Shown here piece after piece: positions 22,724 through 30,243 of a DNA stretch of 30,243 nucleotides. How positions within the stretch are numbered: the stretch's first letter is position 1; each line of letters starts with the position of its first letter. The stretch lies in assembly GCA_964547985.1 (NCBI GenBank), contig CAZJPV010000032.1:1-30243 (forward strand), given 5' to 3'. The stretch is from JAPLJU01 sp964547985 (lineage in GTDB: Bacteria; Desulfobacterota; Syntrophia; Syntrophales; UBA2192). Below the pieces are notes generated by a model, which saw only the letters and a program-made list of their open reading frames with translations, made no database searches and had not been told where the DNA came from. The translations under genes were made by a program, and so were the position numbers.

Positions 22724-24721
22724 ATGAATCGATTCAGTCTGGTTTCGGATTTCAGCCCGGCAGGGGATCAACCGCAGGCCATCGACGACCTTGCCGGGGG
22801 GATCGCAAAGGGTGTGCCGCACCAGGTCCTCCTCGGGATCACCGGATCAGGCAAAACCTTCACGATCGCAAACGTCATCGAGCGGGTTCAGCGACCTGCC
22901 CTCGTCATTGCCCATAACAAGACGCTGGCGGCGCAGCTTTTCAACGAATTCAAAACCCTCTTTCCCGAAAACGCCGTCGAGTATTTCGTCAGTTATTACG
23001 ACTACTATCAGCCCGAGGCCTACATTCCCCGTACGGACACCTATATCGAGAAGGACTCGGCCATCAACGATGAGATAGACAAAATGCGACACTCGGCCAC
23101 CCGCTCGCTCCTCGAGCGCAGGGACGTCGTTATCGTGGCGAGTGTATCCTGTATCTACGGCATCGGATCGCCGGACGATTATTCGGCGATGCTCCTTTCG
23201 CTTGCCGAGGGGATGGATATCGGGCGGGACCGGGTGCTCAGGCGGCTCATCGACATCCAGTACGAGCGCAATGATATCGACTTCCACCGGGGGACCTTCA
23301 GGGTCCGTGGAGACGTGGTCGAGGTCTTCCCGGCCTATGAGGAGGACCGTGTCATCCGGGTCGAGTTTTTCGGTGATGTGATCGAGTCTCTCTCCGTGGT
23401 GGACCCCCTGCGTGGGAAGAAGCTGGAGCCGCTCCGGAAGGTCGACATCTATCCGGGCAGTCACTACGTGACCACGGAGGGGCGGATGAAGCTGGCCGTT
23501 GCCGCCATACGCGAAGAGCTGGAGGGGCGCCTTCAGGAATTCAGGGTGCAGGGGAAACTCCTTGAGGCCCAGCGGCTGGAGCAGCGGACGAAGTTCGATA
23601 TCGAGATGATGGAGGAGATGGGCTACTGCCAGGGGATCGAGAATTACTCTCGGTTCCTCACAGGCCGAAGGCCCGGGGAACCGCCGCCCACCCTCATGGA
23701 ATATCTTCCCAAAGACGCCCTGATCATTGTCGATGAAAGCCACGTGACGATCCCCCAGCTTGTGGGGATGTACCGGGGAGACCGTTCCCGGAAGGAGACG
23801 CTTGTGGAGTACGGCTTCCGGCTTCCGTCAGCGCTGGACAACCGGCCCCTGCGATTCGACGAATACGAGGCCTTGCCTCGACAAAGGATCTACGTGTCGG
23901 CCACGCCGGCCGTGTACGAGCTCAAGAAGGCCAGGGGCCGGGTGGTGGAGCAGGTCATACGGCCCACGGGACTCATGGATCCGGAGATCTCCGTGCGGCC
24001 CGTGACCCACCAGGTGGACGACCTGCTTGCCGAGATTCGCATGCGGGCGGAGCGGGGGGAGCGTGTCCTCGTCACAACGCTGACCAAGCGGATGGCAGAG
24101 AACCTGACGGAATATTACCAGAGCGTCGGGGTTGCCGTGAGATACCTTCATTCCGACATCGACACCCTCGAGCGGGTCGTGATCATCCGCGATCTGAGGA
24201 TGGGGAAATTCGACGTTCTGGTCGGTGTGAACCTCCTGAGGGAAGGGCTCGACATACCGGAGGTGTCGCTGGTGGCCATCCTCGATGCCGACAAGGAAGG
24301 TTTTCTTCGTTCGGAGCGGTCCCTCATCCAGACGAGCGGCCGGGCGGCCCGGAACGTGTCGGGGCAGGTCATCATGTACGCGGACAAAATGACGGATGCC
24401 ATTCAGGCGTGCCTGAAGGAGACGAAACGGCGCCGGGCCATGCAGGAGAAATTCAACCGGGAAAACGGCATCACGCCCGAGACGATCCGCAAGTCCTACG
24501 ACAACGTGCTGGCCTCCGTTTATGAGGCGGATTATGTAACCGTGACCGCCGTGGCCGAGGAGATGCCGCCCTTTGTGACCCCGAAGGAGATTCCAGCCAT
24601 GATCGACCGCCTGAAGGAGGAAATGCTGCGGGCGGCAAGGGGCCTTGAATTTGAAAAGGCGGCCGTGATCCGAGACAGGATCAAGGAGCTCTCCCGTATG
24701 GAGCTCGAATTGAGAGGATAG
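22724..24721 (+). CDS. uvrB: Excinuclease ABC subunit B
   Basis: UvrB is the damage-verifying helicase-like subunit of nucleotide excision repair. The 665-residue protein begins MNRFSLVSDFSPAGDQPQAI, has Walker A GITGSGKT (38-45), the beta-hairpin YYDYYQPEAYIP, DESHVTIPQ, the helicase C-terminal blocks NLLREGLDIPEVSLVAILDADKEG and QTSGRAARN, and a C-terminal UVR domain (about 625-660) that binds UvrC. Length is typical. No strong ribosome binding site is visible. uvrC follows with ten bases between. Confidence 0.97.
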   Translation: MNRFSLVSDFSPAGDQPQAIDDLAGGIAKGVPHQVLLGITGSGKTFTIANVIERVQRPALVIAHNKTLAAQLFNEFKTLFPENAVEYFVSYYDYYQPEAYIPRTDTYIEKDSAINDEIDKMRHSATRSLLERRDVVIVASVSCIYGIGSPDDYSAMLLSLAEGMDIGRDRVLRRLIDIQYERNDIDFHRGTFRVRGDVVEVFPAYEEDRVIRVEFFGDVIESLSVVDPLRGKKLEPLRKVDIYPGSHYVTTEGRMKLAVAAIREELEGRLQEFRVQGKLLEAQRLEQRTKFDIEMMEEMGYCQGIENYSRFLTGRRPGEPPPTLMEYLPKDALIIVDESHVTIPQLVGMYRGDRSRKETLVEYGFRLPSALDNRPLRFDEYEALPRQRIYVSATPAVYELKKARGRVVEQVIRPTGLMDPEISVRPVTHQVDDLLAEIRMRAERGERVLVTTLTKRMAENLTEYYQSVGVAVRYLHSDIDTLERVVIIRDLRMGKFDVLVGVNLLREGLDIPEVSLVAILDADKEGFLRSERSLIQTSGRAARNVSGQVIMYADKMTDAIQACLKETKRRRAMQEKFNRENGITPETIRKSYDNVLASVYEADYVTVTAVAEEMPPFVTPKEIPAMIDRLKEEMLRAARGLEFEKAAVIRDRIKELSRMELELRG

Positions 24722-24731
24722 ATGAAAACCG

Positions 24732-26615
24732 ATGGGCCGTGACCTCCTGGACAGGAAAATCAAAAACGCCCCCGCCCGGACGGGTGTTTACCTCATGAAG
24801 GACCGTGAGGGGAAGATCCTCTATGTCGGCAAGGCGAAAAATCTGAGGAGCCGCGTCCAATCCTATTTCAAGGGCACGGACACCCGGCCGATGATTCCTT
24901 TTCTCCTGTCCCGGATCGAGGATCTGGACTTCGTCGTCACCGACACGGAGAAGGAGGCCCTCATTCTCGAGAACAACATCATCAAGGAGCATCGCCCTCG
25001 ATACAATGTCTATTTCAGAGACGACAAAACCTACGTCAGTCTCCGCGTGGACCTCCGGGAGCCCTTTCCCTGGTTGCAACTGGTTCGGCGTGTCAAGAAG
25101 GATGGCGCCAAGTATCTCGGTCCCTACCCCTCCGGCCTTGCAGCCAAGGGAACCCTTCATTTCCTGCAGCAGGTTTTTCCGCTGCGGACCTGCAGCGATC
25201 GTGTCTTCCGGCAGCGAAGGAGGCCCTGCATCGAATACGAAATCAAGCGATGCCTGGGGCCCTGTGTCGGGCTCGTCACGCGTGAAAACTACCAAGGGCT
25301 CATCATGGATGTGATCGCTTTTCTCGAGGGCCGGGGACGGGGGCTTCTTCAGGATCTCGAGAAGCGGATGGAGAACGCTTCGGGGGCTATGGAATTTGAG
25401 GAAGCCGCCCGCATCAGGGATCGCATCGCGGCCATCGAGCGGACCCTTGAAAAGCAGAGCATCGCCTCCCCGACCATGAAGGACCAGGATGTCTTCGGGC
25501 TCTACCGGGAAGGGTCCCTGACACAGATCTTCGCCCTGCACATCCGGAACGGAAATATCCTCGGCAAGAACAAGTTTCCACTCGTGAGACTGGCTGCAGA
25601 TTCCGCAGAGATCATCTCTTCTCTCCTGAAGCAGTACTACAGCGAAGGGCAGTTCATCCCCGAAGAAATCATCATTCCCGAAGAGATCGAGGACCGCGAC
25701 GTCATCGAGGAGTGGCTCTGGGATAAGAAAGGGAAAAAGGTTTCGATATTGAGGCCTCAAAAAGGGGAGCGAAGCCGGCTGCTCCGCATGGCGACGAGTA
25801 ACGCCGAAAACGTATTCAAGACGGAAAGAAACCTCGAATCCGAGGAGATGGCCCTGAAGATCCTCAGGGAAAAACTTCGTCTGAAGCGGCAGCCTGAACG
25901 GGTCGAGTGCTTTGACATCTCCAATATCGGCGGGCAGTTTGCCGTGGGGTCCATGGTCACTTTCACCGGAGGGAAACCCGAAAAGGCGGGATACAGGCAC
26001 TTCAGGATCAGGGATGTGGAGGGTGCCGATGACTATGCGATGATGCGGGAGGTGCTGGTGAGACGCTATCGCCATCGGGAAAAGCTTCCCGATCTCATCA
26101 TGGTGGACGGTGGCAAAGGGCAGCTCGGCGTCGCGCTTTCCGTTCTTCGGGAACTCGGCGTCGAAGGACTCGATGTCATCGCTCTGGCCAAGGGTTCATC
26201 CGGAAACGAAGAAGCCCGCCCTCCCGCCGTCAAGACCCGTGCGGGTGTCCCCAAGGAAGAGGACCGGGTCTATCTGGCCGGTCGGAAAGACCCGGTCTAC
26301 ATTTCCCGGTATCCAGCAGCCTATTTCTTTATCCAGCGGATCAGGGACGAAGCTCACCGTTTCGCCATTACGCATCACCGAAAACTCATGGCAAAAAGGA
26401 CGACGCGGTCCCTTCTCGACGACATCCCCGGTGTGGGTCCGAAACGGAAGAAGGCGCTTCTTTCCCATTTCGGCGACATCGTTGGCATTCGTGAAGCCTC
26501 CACGGAGAAACTCACGGCCGTCGGGCGGATGAGCCGGCACACGGCTGAACTCATTCTCGACCATCTGCGGGTGGCTCATCAGGGAGAGAGGAAGAACGGG
26601 TCAGACACAACGTGA
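24732..26615 (+). CDS. uvrC: Excinuclease ABC subunit C
   Basis: UvrC makes the two incisions of nucleotide excision repair. The 627-residue protein has an N-terminal GIY-YIG nuclease domain (GVYLMKD and YVGKAKNLRSRVQSYF, about 18-45), a UVR motif (FEEAARIRDRIAAIE, about 220-235), the RNase H-like second nuclease domain (RVECFDISNIGG and LIMVDGGKGQL) and a C-terminal helix-hairpin-helix (DDIPGVGPKRKKALLSHFG). It sits directly after uvrB, and its stop overlaps the mntP start by four bases. Confidence 0.97.
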   Translation: MGRDLLDRKIKNAPARTGVYLMKDREGKILYVGKAKNLRSRVQSYFKGTDTRPMIPFLLSRIEDLDFVVTDTEKEALILENNIIKEHRPRYNVYFRDDKTYVSLRVDLREPFPWLQLVRRVKKDGAKYLGPYPSGLAAKGTLHFLQQVFPLRTCSDRVFRQRRRPCIEYEIKRCLGPCVGLVTRENYQGLIMDVIAFLEGRGRGLLQDLEKRMENASGAMEFEEAARIRDRIAAIERTLEKQSIASPTMKDQDVFGLYREGSLTQIFALHIRNGNILGKNKFPLVRLAADSAEIISSLLKQYYSEGQFIPEEIIIPEEIEDRDVIEEWLWDKKGKKVSILRPQKGERSRLLRMATSNAENVFKTERNLESEEMALKILREKLRLKRQPERVECFDISNIGGQFAVGSMVTFTGGKPEKAGYRHFRIRDVEGADDYAMMREVLVRRYRHREKLPDLIMVDGGKGQLGVALSVLRELGVEGLDVIALAKGSSGNEEARPPAVKTRAGVPKEEDRVYLAGRKDPVYISRYPAAYFFIQRIRDEAHRFAITHHRKLMAKRTTRSLLDDIPGVGPKRKKALLSHFGDIVGIREASTEKLTAVGRMSRHTAELILDHLRVAHQGERKNGSDTT

Positions 26616-27172
26616 ATTTCTATTCGATACTCATCATCGCGATCGGTCTCGGGATGGATGCCTTTGCCGTCGCCATCGGGGCGGGTGTCGCCTTGAAAGG
26701 CCATTCCCAGGCATCTGCCTTCAGGCTCTCCTCTTCCTTCGGCTTCTTTCAGTTCATCATGCCCATCATCGGGTGGTCGGCCGGCGTGACCATCGAGACG
26801 TTCATCCACGATTACGATCACTGGCTCGCCTTCATCCTTCTCGCCGCCATCGGGGGCAAGATGATCTACGACGCGCTGAGGGACGGGAAGGAGGTTTCTT
26901 CCTCCGATCCGACGAGAGGGCTTCCCCTCCTCATGCTCTCCATTGCAACGAGCATCGATGCCCTGGCTGTGGGATTGAGCTTGGCCTTTCTGAAAGTGCC
27001 GATTTTCTACCCCAGTGTTATTATCGGTACGGTCGCTTTTGCGATGACGTGGACCGGGATGGCTTTCGGTGAGAGGCTTGGCAGGGCCTTCGGGAAAAAG
27101 GTGGAGGTTGCAGGAGGCCTCATTCTGCTCGGCATCGGCGTCAAGATCCTGCTGGAGCACTTCCAGCCCTAG
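26612..27172 (+). CDS. mntP: Putative manganese efflux pump MntP
   Basis: MntP exports excess Mn2+ across the inner membrane. The 186-residue protein has six hydrophobic segments in two repeats, each with the conserved acidic motif: GLGMDAFAVAIGAG near the N-terminus and SIATSIDALAVGLSLAF in the second half. The start is GTG at 26612, overlapping the uvrC stop (GTGA), so it is coupled to uvrBC. A promoter and Mn riboswitch of its own would have to lie inside uvrC, and I see none. The gene ends three bases from the stop of the convergent VKOR fusion. Confidence 0.9.
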   Translation: MNFYSILIIAIGLGMDAFAVAIGAGVALKGHSQASAFRLSSSFGFFQFIMPIIGWSAGVTIETFIHDYDHWLAFILLAAIGGKMIYDALRDGKEVSSSDPTRGLPLLMLSIATSIDALAVGLSLAFLKVPIFYPSVIIGTVAFAMTWTGMAFGERLGRAFGKKVEVAGGLILLGIGVKILLEHFQP

Positions 27173-27175
27173 GCA

Positions 27176-28111
27176 TTAATGTTTTTGTGCGGACTTGAGG
27201 TCCGCCACCGCCTGGGCGATGTTCGGCACACCCTTGTAGGTTTCTCTTTTCCCGCCTTTATGGACTGTCATGATCGGCGTCCCGCGGACCCCCTCTTCTT
27301 TTAAATAGCTCGTCAGAACATCAAAGGTTGGCTTCACGTCAATGGGTTTGAAGCGGATGCCGTTTTTCGTCAGATGAGCCTCCAGCTTATCGGGATCGGT
27401 GATCCAGTTCCGGGCGGCCTCGAAAAGGGTGTGCCTCGCCGACATGATCTTGCGAAAATCTTTCTGTACATTGCAGATGTAGATGAAGTACCTGGCATAC
27501 AGCTTTGTTTCCTGGTGGATCGGCGTGTCGATGAAGGTGATGCGGATCATCTTTTTTTCCACCATCTCTTCGATGGATTTTGCGATCTGCGGCTCCAGTG
27601 CCGAGCAGGGCCCGCAGAAGTAGTCCGTGTAGAGCCTGACCCGGACGGGCCCGCTGCCGAAAGAGGGCATCACGGTGTCCCCGGCGTATGCGGGAGTCAC
27701 CAGGCCTTCGAAGAAGATCAAAAACACAAGGAAGCCGCCGAGAAGCCCCAGGGCCGCCCATCGAACCTTAACCATCCTGAAATTCATGATGAAGAGAAGA
27801 AGGAGGATGGCACCGAAAAGAAGACAGTAGGGACAGTAGACGCCGTGGTAAATCTGAAAACCTACAAGATGGATCTCCGCGCCAACACCCGCGGCAAGAA
27901 CGGTCAGAAGGAGGACATCTCGCTTCAGGAAGCCCGCAGCCATCACAAGGACCATGAAGGCGATGCCCGCCCAGCGCAGGTCGAGCCCGAGCAGGGTTCC
28001 CTGCAGGTAGGTGCAGGAATCGCCGCAGAGGGAGTAAAGGGCCACGAGGATGATGGCCATAAGCGACAGGGTAACGTTAATCGCTCTCTTGTTCAGATTG
28101 AAAATTTTCAT
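27176..28111 (-). CDS. VKOR-family membrane domain fused to a thioredoxin/DsbA-like domain
   Basis: VKOR proteins make disulfides by passing electrons from a thioredoxin-like partner to quinone. The 311-residue protein has four or more membrane segments (about 13-140) with cysteines C29 and C33 (CGDSC) in the first loop and a CPYC (93-96) next to a helix, the redox pairs expected of VKOR. The C-terminal domain (about 152-311) has the thioredoxin motif CGPC (166-169) after VRLYTDYF and a GTPIM cis-proline loop near 281. The fusion should form and transfer disulfides in the periplasm. Its ATG overlaps the stop of the methyltransferase gene (ATGA). Confidence 0.83.
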   Translation of the reverse strand: MKIFNLNKRAINVTLSLMAIILVALYSLCGDSCTYLQGTLLGLDLRWAGIAFMVLVMAAGFLKRDVLLLTVLAAGVGAEIHLVGFQIYHGVYCPYCLLFGAILLLLFIMNFRMVKVRWAALGLLGGFLVFLIFFEGLVTPAYAGDTVMPSFGSGPVRVRLYTDYFCGPCSALEPQIAKSIEEMVEKKMIRITFIDTPIHQETKLYARYFIYICNVQKDFRKIMSARHTLFEAARNWITDPDKLEAHLTKNGIRFKPIDVKPTFDVLTSYLKEEGVRGTPIMTVHKGGKRETYKGVPNIAQAVADLKSAQKH

Positions 28112-28791
28112 TGCCTTCCTGACCTGTTTTTCTTCATCGTCACCATGAAAAGTCTTCTGGGCAATTCCCCTTCCTCGAGCTCGTCGATTGCAAGGATGTC
28201 ATACCCCGCCGAGAGATGCCTCACCTTTTCGCGGTCGAAGAAGTGGACGATGAAGCCCCCCATCTCGTACATATCCTCACCGCGGTAGACGCCCTTACCG
28301 AAATGGGCATCACCCTTGTGCCGGACGGTGTACACGTTCAATCCCCCCGGCCGCAGGACCCGTCGGATCTCCCGCGAGAGAAATTCGAGTTCCGCCATCG
28401 TGAGGGCCATGCAGTAGAGCATGTGGGAAAAACAGGCTTCAAAAGTTTCGTCATCGAAGGGAAGGGGCTTTCGTATATCGTGAAGAACCGTCCGGATGAG
28501 GTCGGCAAGGCCGAGCCCCGAAGTTTTTTTGCGAATGTCTTCAAGGCCCTTCTGGCTGTAGTCCACAACGGTTGTCTGAAAACCTCTTCGTGCGAAGAAG
28601 AAGGTATCGCGCCCCTGTCCTCCACCCAGCTCGAGGATGACTTTTTTTGCGTTCTTTGAAAAGAGCTCCACGGCTCTCCGTGCCGGATGACTGGGCTCCT
28701 CACCGAAGAAGTCGGGCTCTTCCGAGAAGGCCTGCTCCCAGTGGTCTTCCTGTGCGTCCAGCATTCTCTTTACGGTTTCCTTGTCAGCCAT
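28108..28791 (-). CDS. Class I SAM-dependent methyltransferase, unknown substrate
   Basis: The 227-residue protein has motif I VILELGGGQGRDTFFFA (about 51-67), an acidic residue in TVVDYS ending strand 2, DIRKPLPFDDETFEACFSHM and RRVLRPGGLNVYTVRH, the order of a class I Rossmann methyltransferase. The start at 28791 overlaps the end of arsC by 22 bases, and the stop overlaps the VKOR fusion. It lacks the three-cysteine arrangement and the C-terminal domain expected of the arsenite methyltransferase ArsM, so neighbouring arsC does not prove an arsenic role. Confidence 0.85.
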   Translation of the reverse strand: MADKETVKRMLDAQEDHWEQAFSEEPDFFGEEPSHPARRAVELFSKNAKKVILELGGGQGRDTFFFARRGFQTTVVDYSQKGLEDIRKKTSGLGLADLIRTVLHDIRKPLPFDDETFEACFSHMLYCMALTMAELEFLSREIRRVLRPGGLNVYTVRHKGDAHFGKGVYRGEDMYEMGGFIVHFFDREKVRHLSAGYDILAIDELEEGELPRRLFMVTMKKNRSGRQ

Positions 28792-29198
28792 TCCCGGACC
28801 TTTGAACGTATGTTGTCACGGATGACCCTGATTTGCGCGAGTTTTTCTTCCCGGTTGCCTTCGATTCGTCCGGGGTCGTTGAAGCCCCAGTGGATTTTCC
28901 GTCCCGGACCCGGGAAGACGGGGCATCGTTCGGCACTGGCCTCGTCGCAGACCGTGATAACGTAGTCGAATCTCTCTCCCCGCCTGTAAAGATCATAAAC
29001 GCTCTTTGACCTTGCCTTAGCAATATCGATGCCGACTTCCGCCATGACCTCCACAACGAGGGGATTCAGTTTACCCGGCTCCAGCCCGGCGCTTTCGACC
29101 TCGAATTTCTCTCCGGCAAGCTTTTTTAAAAAAGCCTCGGCCATCTGGCTCCGGGCGATGTTGTGGACACAGACAAAGAGAACTTTCTTCTTTTTCAT
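28770..29198 (-). CDS. arsC: Arsenate reductase, thioredoxin-coupled (low-molecular-weight phosphatase type)
   Basis: The 142-residue protein has the CX5R phosphate/arsenate loop VCVHNIARSQMAEAFL (C10, R16) and two further cysteines C84 and C92 in VCDEASAERCPVFPG. These match the three redox cysteines of Staphylococcus-type ArsC, which is recycled by thioredoxin. HWGFNDPGRIEG supplies the general-acid aspartate loop (DP). It is the first gene of an overlapping three-gene operon with the methyltransferase and VKOR fusion. No arsenite pump or ArsR is in the window, so a phosphatase role cannot be excluded. The ribosome binding site is weak. Confidence 0.88.
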   Translation of the reverse strand: MKKKKVLFVCVHNIARSQMAEAFLKKLAGEKFEVESAGLEPGKLNPLVVEVMAEVGIDIAKARSKSVYDLYRRGERFDYVITVCDEASAERCPVFPGPGRKIHWGFNDPGRIEGNREEKLAQIRVIRDNIRSKVREWLTRKP

Positions 29199-29233
29199 AG
29201 GGATGGCGATTCGCCGATATTTTTCGGGAGTAG

Positions 29234-29261
29234 ACTATAAACAACAAAGAGTTATTTTCAA
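29234..29261 (-). promoter_or_regulatory. Promoter of the arsC operon
   Basis: Minus-strand TTGAAA (29261-29256) and TATAGT (29239-29234) have five matches each to the consensus and 16-base spacing, 36 bases before the arsC start. Confidence 0.65.
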
Positions 29262-29317
29262 TATAAAAAAGGCGGGCTGGGAAAATCTTTTCGAATCGGC
29301 TGGAATACTTCATACGG

Positions 29318-29329
29318 CTTCATATGAAG
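29318..29329. promoter_or_regulatory. Perfect 12-base palindrome upstream of arsC
   Basis: CTTCATATGAAG is a perfect palindrome, with a further half site CTTCATA at 29308-29314. It lies about 57 bases upstream of the arsC -35 box in an otherwise empty 239-base gap between arsC and the Spy-like gene. It may be an operator for an ArsR-like or other dimeric regulator; no regulator gene is seen. Confidence 0.35.
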
Positions 29330-29370
29330 ATGTTGAATTTTAAAAACGTTGATTGGGAAAACAGATCGAT

Positions 29371-29411
29371 CAAAAAGAATCATCCGGGTTTTATTCCCCG
29401 GATGATTCTTT
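29371..29411 (-). terminator. Strong intrinsic terminator of the Spy/ZraP-like gene
   Basis: A perfect 15-bp stem pairs 29374-29388 with 29397-29411 around an eight-base loop. Read on the minus strand the hairpin is followed by a T-run that continues past its base, so it ends the transcript of the gene at 29438-29965 27 bases after its stop. Confidence 0.88.
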
Positions 29412-29437
29412 GACCGAGAAAAAGGGAAGGGGGTTAA

Positions 29438-29965
29438 TTAGTATCCATGGGGACCGGGGCCAGAACCGGGACCGGCTCCAAGACCACGTCCTTGACCAGG
29501 GCCACGCCCGCCACCGGCACCAGGACCAAAACCGCCGCCAAAGCACTGACCCATGGGACCTTGGGCTCTCAGGGCTTCCTGCTGTTCCGGCGTCAGTTCT
29601 TTGTAGATGGCCCAGCGATGGTTTGTGGACTTGTCCTGGATCTGGTCACGAAGAGCCCGGATTTCCTTCTGTTTTGCCGTGATCTTGGCCTGGTCCGGGT
29701 TTTTCTCCTGCCACAGCAGCCTCAGGTCGCCCTTCTTGCTGAACATCTGGTCCTGCAGGGGTTTAACATCCTTCAGGTGGGCGCTCCGCATGTCGGCGAT
29801 CTTTGTTTTCTGCTCCGCCGTCAGGTTGAGGCCTGGCACATTTGCGAAATCCCCGCTGTAGCAGGGGCCATTACCATTACCTCTCCCCCCTCTGAAGGCG
29901 TCGGCCGGAGCCGCTATAACTACCACCAGAAGAAGGATCGCTGCGATTGATATTAACTTCTTCAT
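29438..29965 (-). CDS. Spy/CpxP/ZraP-like periplasmic protein with glycine-rich tail
   Basis: The 175-residue protein has a signal peptide (1-23, MKKLISIAAILLLVVVIAAPADA) and a helical Spy/CpxP-type core with the two LTxxQ motifs, LTAEQKTKIADMR and LTPEQQEALRA. A low-complexity tail (about 142-175) of Gly, Pro and Arg follows, ending GPGPHGY. Members are periplasmic chaperones or metal-binding stress proteins; ZraP binds zinc. AAAGGAG ahead of ATG 29965 fixes the start. A sigma-54 promoter lies just upstream, as for zraP of E. coli, which supports a ZraP-like rather than CpxP-like role. The gene is single, with its own terminator. Confidence 0.86.
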   Translation of the reverse strand: MKKLISIAAILLLVVVIAAPADAFRGGRGNGNGPCYSGDFANVPGLNLTAEQKTKIADMRSAHLKDVKPLQDQMFSKKGDLRLLWQEKNPDQAKITAKQKEIRALRDQIQDKSTNHRWAIYKELTPEQQEALRAQGPMGQCFGGGFGPGAGGGRGPGQGRGLGAGPGSGPGPHGY

Positions 29966-30010
29966 TTTGTTTTCTCCTTTCGAGAAGTGTCTCTTTTTGC
30001 ATTTATTAGG

Positions 30011-30026
30011 GGCAAGGGTTGTGCCA
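30011..30026 (-). promoter_or_regulatory. Sigma-54 promoter of the Spy/ZraP-like gene
   Basis: Minus-strand TGGCACAACCCTTGCC (30026-30011) has the -24 GG and -12 GC elements exactly ten bases apart and matches TGGCAC-N5-TTGC. Transcription would start near 30000, about 35 bases before the ATG at 29965. This type needs an NtrC-family activator bound upstream. Confidence 0.8.
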
Positions 30027-30145
30027 GAAGCTAGTAAATTTTATAACTAATTGATAACAATGAGTATAATGCGATTTGGTGCTAAGCAAACCCGGGTAGC
30101 TCAATAAAAAAGTGGATAATTAGTATGCAGTTGTGATATCCAGTT

Positions 30146-30160
30146 GTATACGAAGTATAC
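30146..30160. promoter_or_regulatory. Inverted repeat GTATAC-N3-GTATAC, possible activator site
   Basis: Two GTATAC half sites separated by GAA lie about 125 bases upstream of the sigma-54 promoter, the distance at which enhancer-binding proteins sit. The assignment is inference. The remaining stretch to 30223 is AT-rich with degenerate AGGGCTGAAGG-like repeats (about 30169-30200) and no supported gene. Confidence 0.35.
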
Positions 30161-30223
30161 ATACGGGGCAAAGGGCTGAAGGCTTAGGGCTAAAGGGTTA
30201 AAAAAGAAATAAGGAAATGATTC

Positions 30224-30243
30224 ATGATCGATAGCGGCAGTCG
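30224..30243 (+). CDS. Possible start of a plus-strand gene running off the window
   Basis: ATG at 30224 follows AAGGA at 30211-30215 with eight-base spacing and reads MIDSGS before the window ends. It would be divergent from the Spy/ZraP-like gene. Only six codons are visible, so this may be chance. Confidence 0.2.

Noticed and set aside
28108..28791. Methyltransferase as arsenite methyltransferase ArsM
   Set aside because: The conserved cysteines and the size of ArsM are missing; only proximity to arsC suggested it.
1..30243. CRISPR array, tRNA, rRNA, prophage or IS transposase genes
   Set aside because: No regularly spaced repeats, no cloverleaf-like sequence, and no integrase or transposase motif was found on either strand.

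Overview
The window looks like chromosomal DNA from a Gram-negative, probably anaerobic bacterium of the former Deltaproteobacteria (Desulfobacterota; a Syntrophales-like relative is my guess). The reasons are a GC-rich sequence with many GTG/TTG starts, a TrpB2-type tryptophan synthase beta chain, a two-Fe-S radical SAM protein related to pyruvate formate-lyase activases, a sigma-54 promoter in front of a Spy/ZraP-like periplasmic protein, and the order rpmH-rnpA-yidD-yidC-jag-mnmE. The phylum-level call is inference from gene content; no rRNA or tRNA gene was found.

Layout. (1) 1-5524: the first codons of a probable myo-inositol-1-phosphate synthase on the minus strand, then divergently a plus-strand series: a trp leader/attenuator, trpB2, rarA, a DUF488 gene and a PAS hybrid histidine kinase. 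(2) 5525-8646: an accessory-looking block (FmdB-like zinc ribbon, radical SAM protein, PEBP protein, THEP1-like NTPase) bracketed by two nearly identical 260-bp elements in inverted orientation. (3) 8647-10643: an orphan CheR-like methyltransferase and an ATP-grasp D-Ala-D-Ala ligase-like enzyme. (4) 10788-16038: the minus-strand set plsC-uppP-ftsK-rimO (lipid, envelope, chromosome segregation, ribosome modification). (5) 16246-17771: ssb on plus; tatA and rodZ-like on minus. (6) 17951-22519: the minus-strand set rpmH-rnpA-yidD-yidC-jag-mnmE. (7) 22724-27172: uvrB-uvrC-mntP on plus. (8) 27176-29198: a tightly overlapped minus-strand operon arsC - SAM methyltransferase - VKOR/thioredoxin fusion. 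(9) 29438-30243: a Spy/ZraP-like gene with a strong terminator and a sigma-54 promoter.

Three genes are too short to stand out as long reading frames and were found by reading the sequence: the trp leader peptide (216-281), tatA (16683-16859) and rpmH (22382-22519). The most interesting signals are a complete ribosome-mediated tryptophan attenuator with a five-segment RNA ladder in front of a stand-alone trpB2, the inverted composite repeats flanking the 5.8-8.4 kb block, and the sigma-54 control of the Spy/ZraP-like gene. Everything else is mostly conserved housekeeping.
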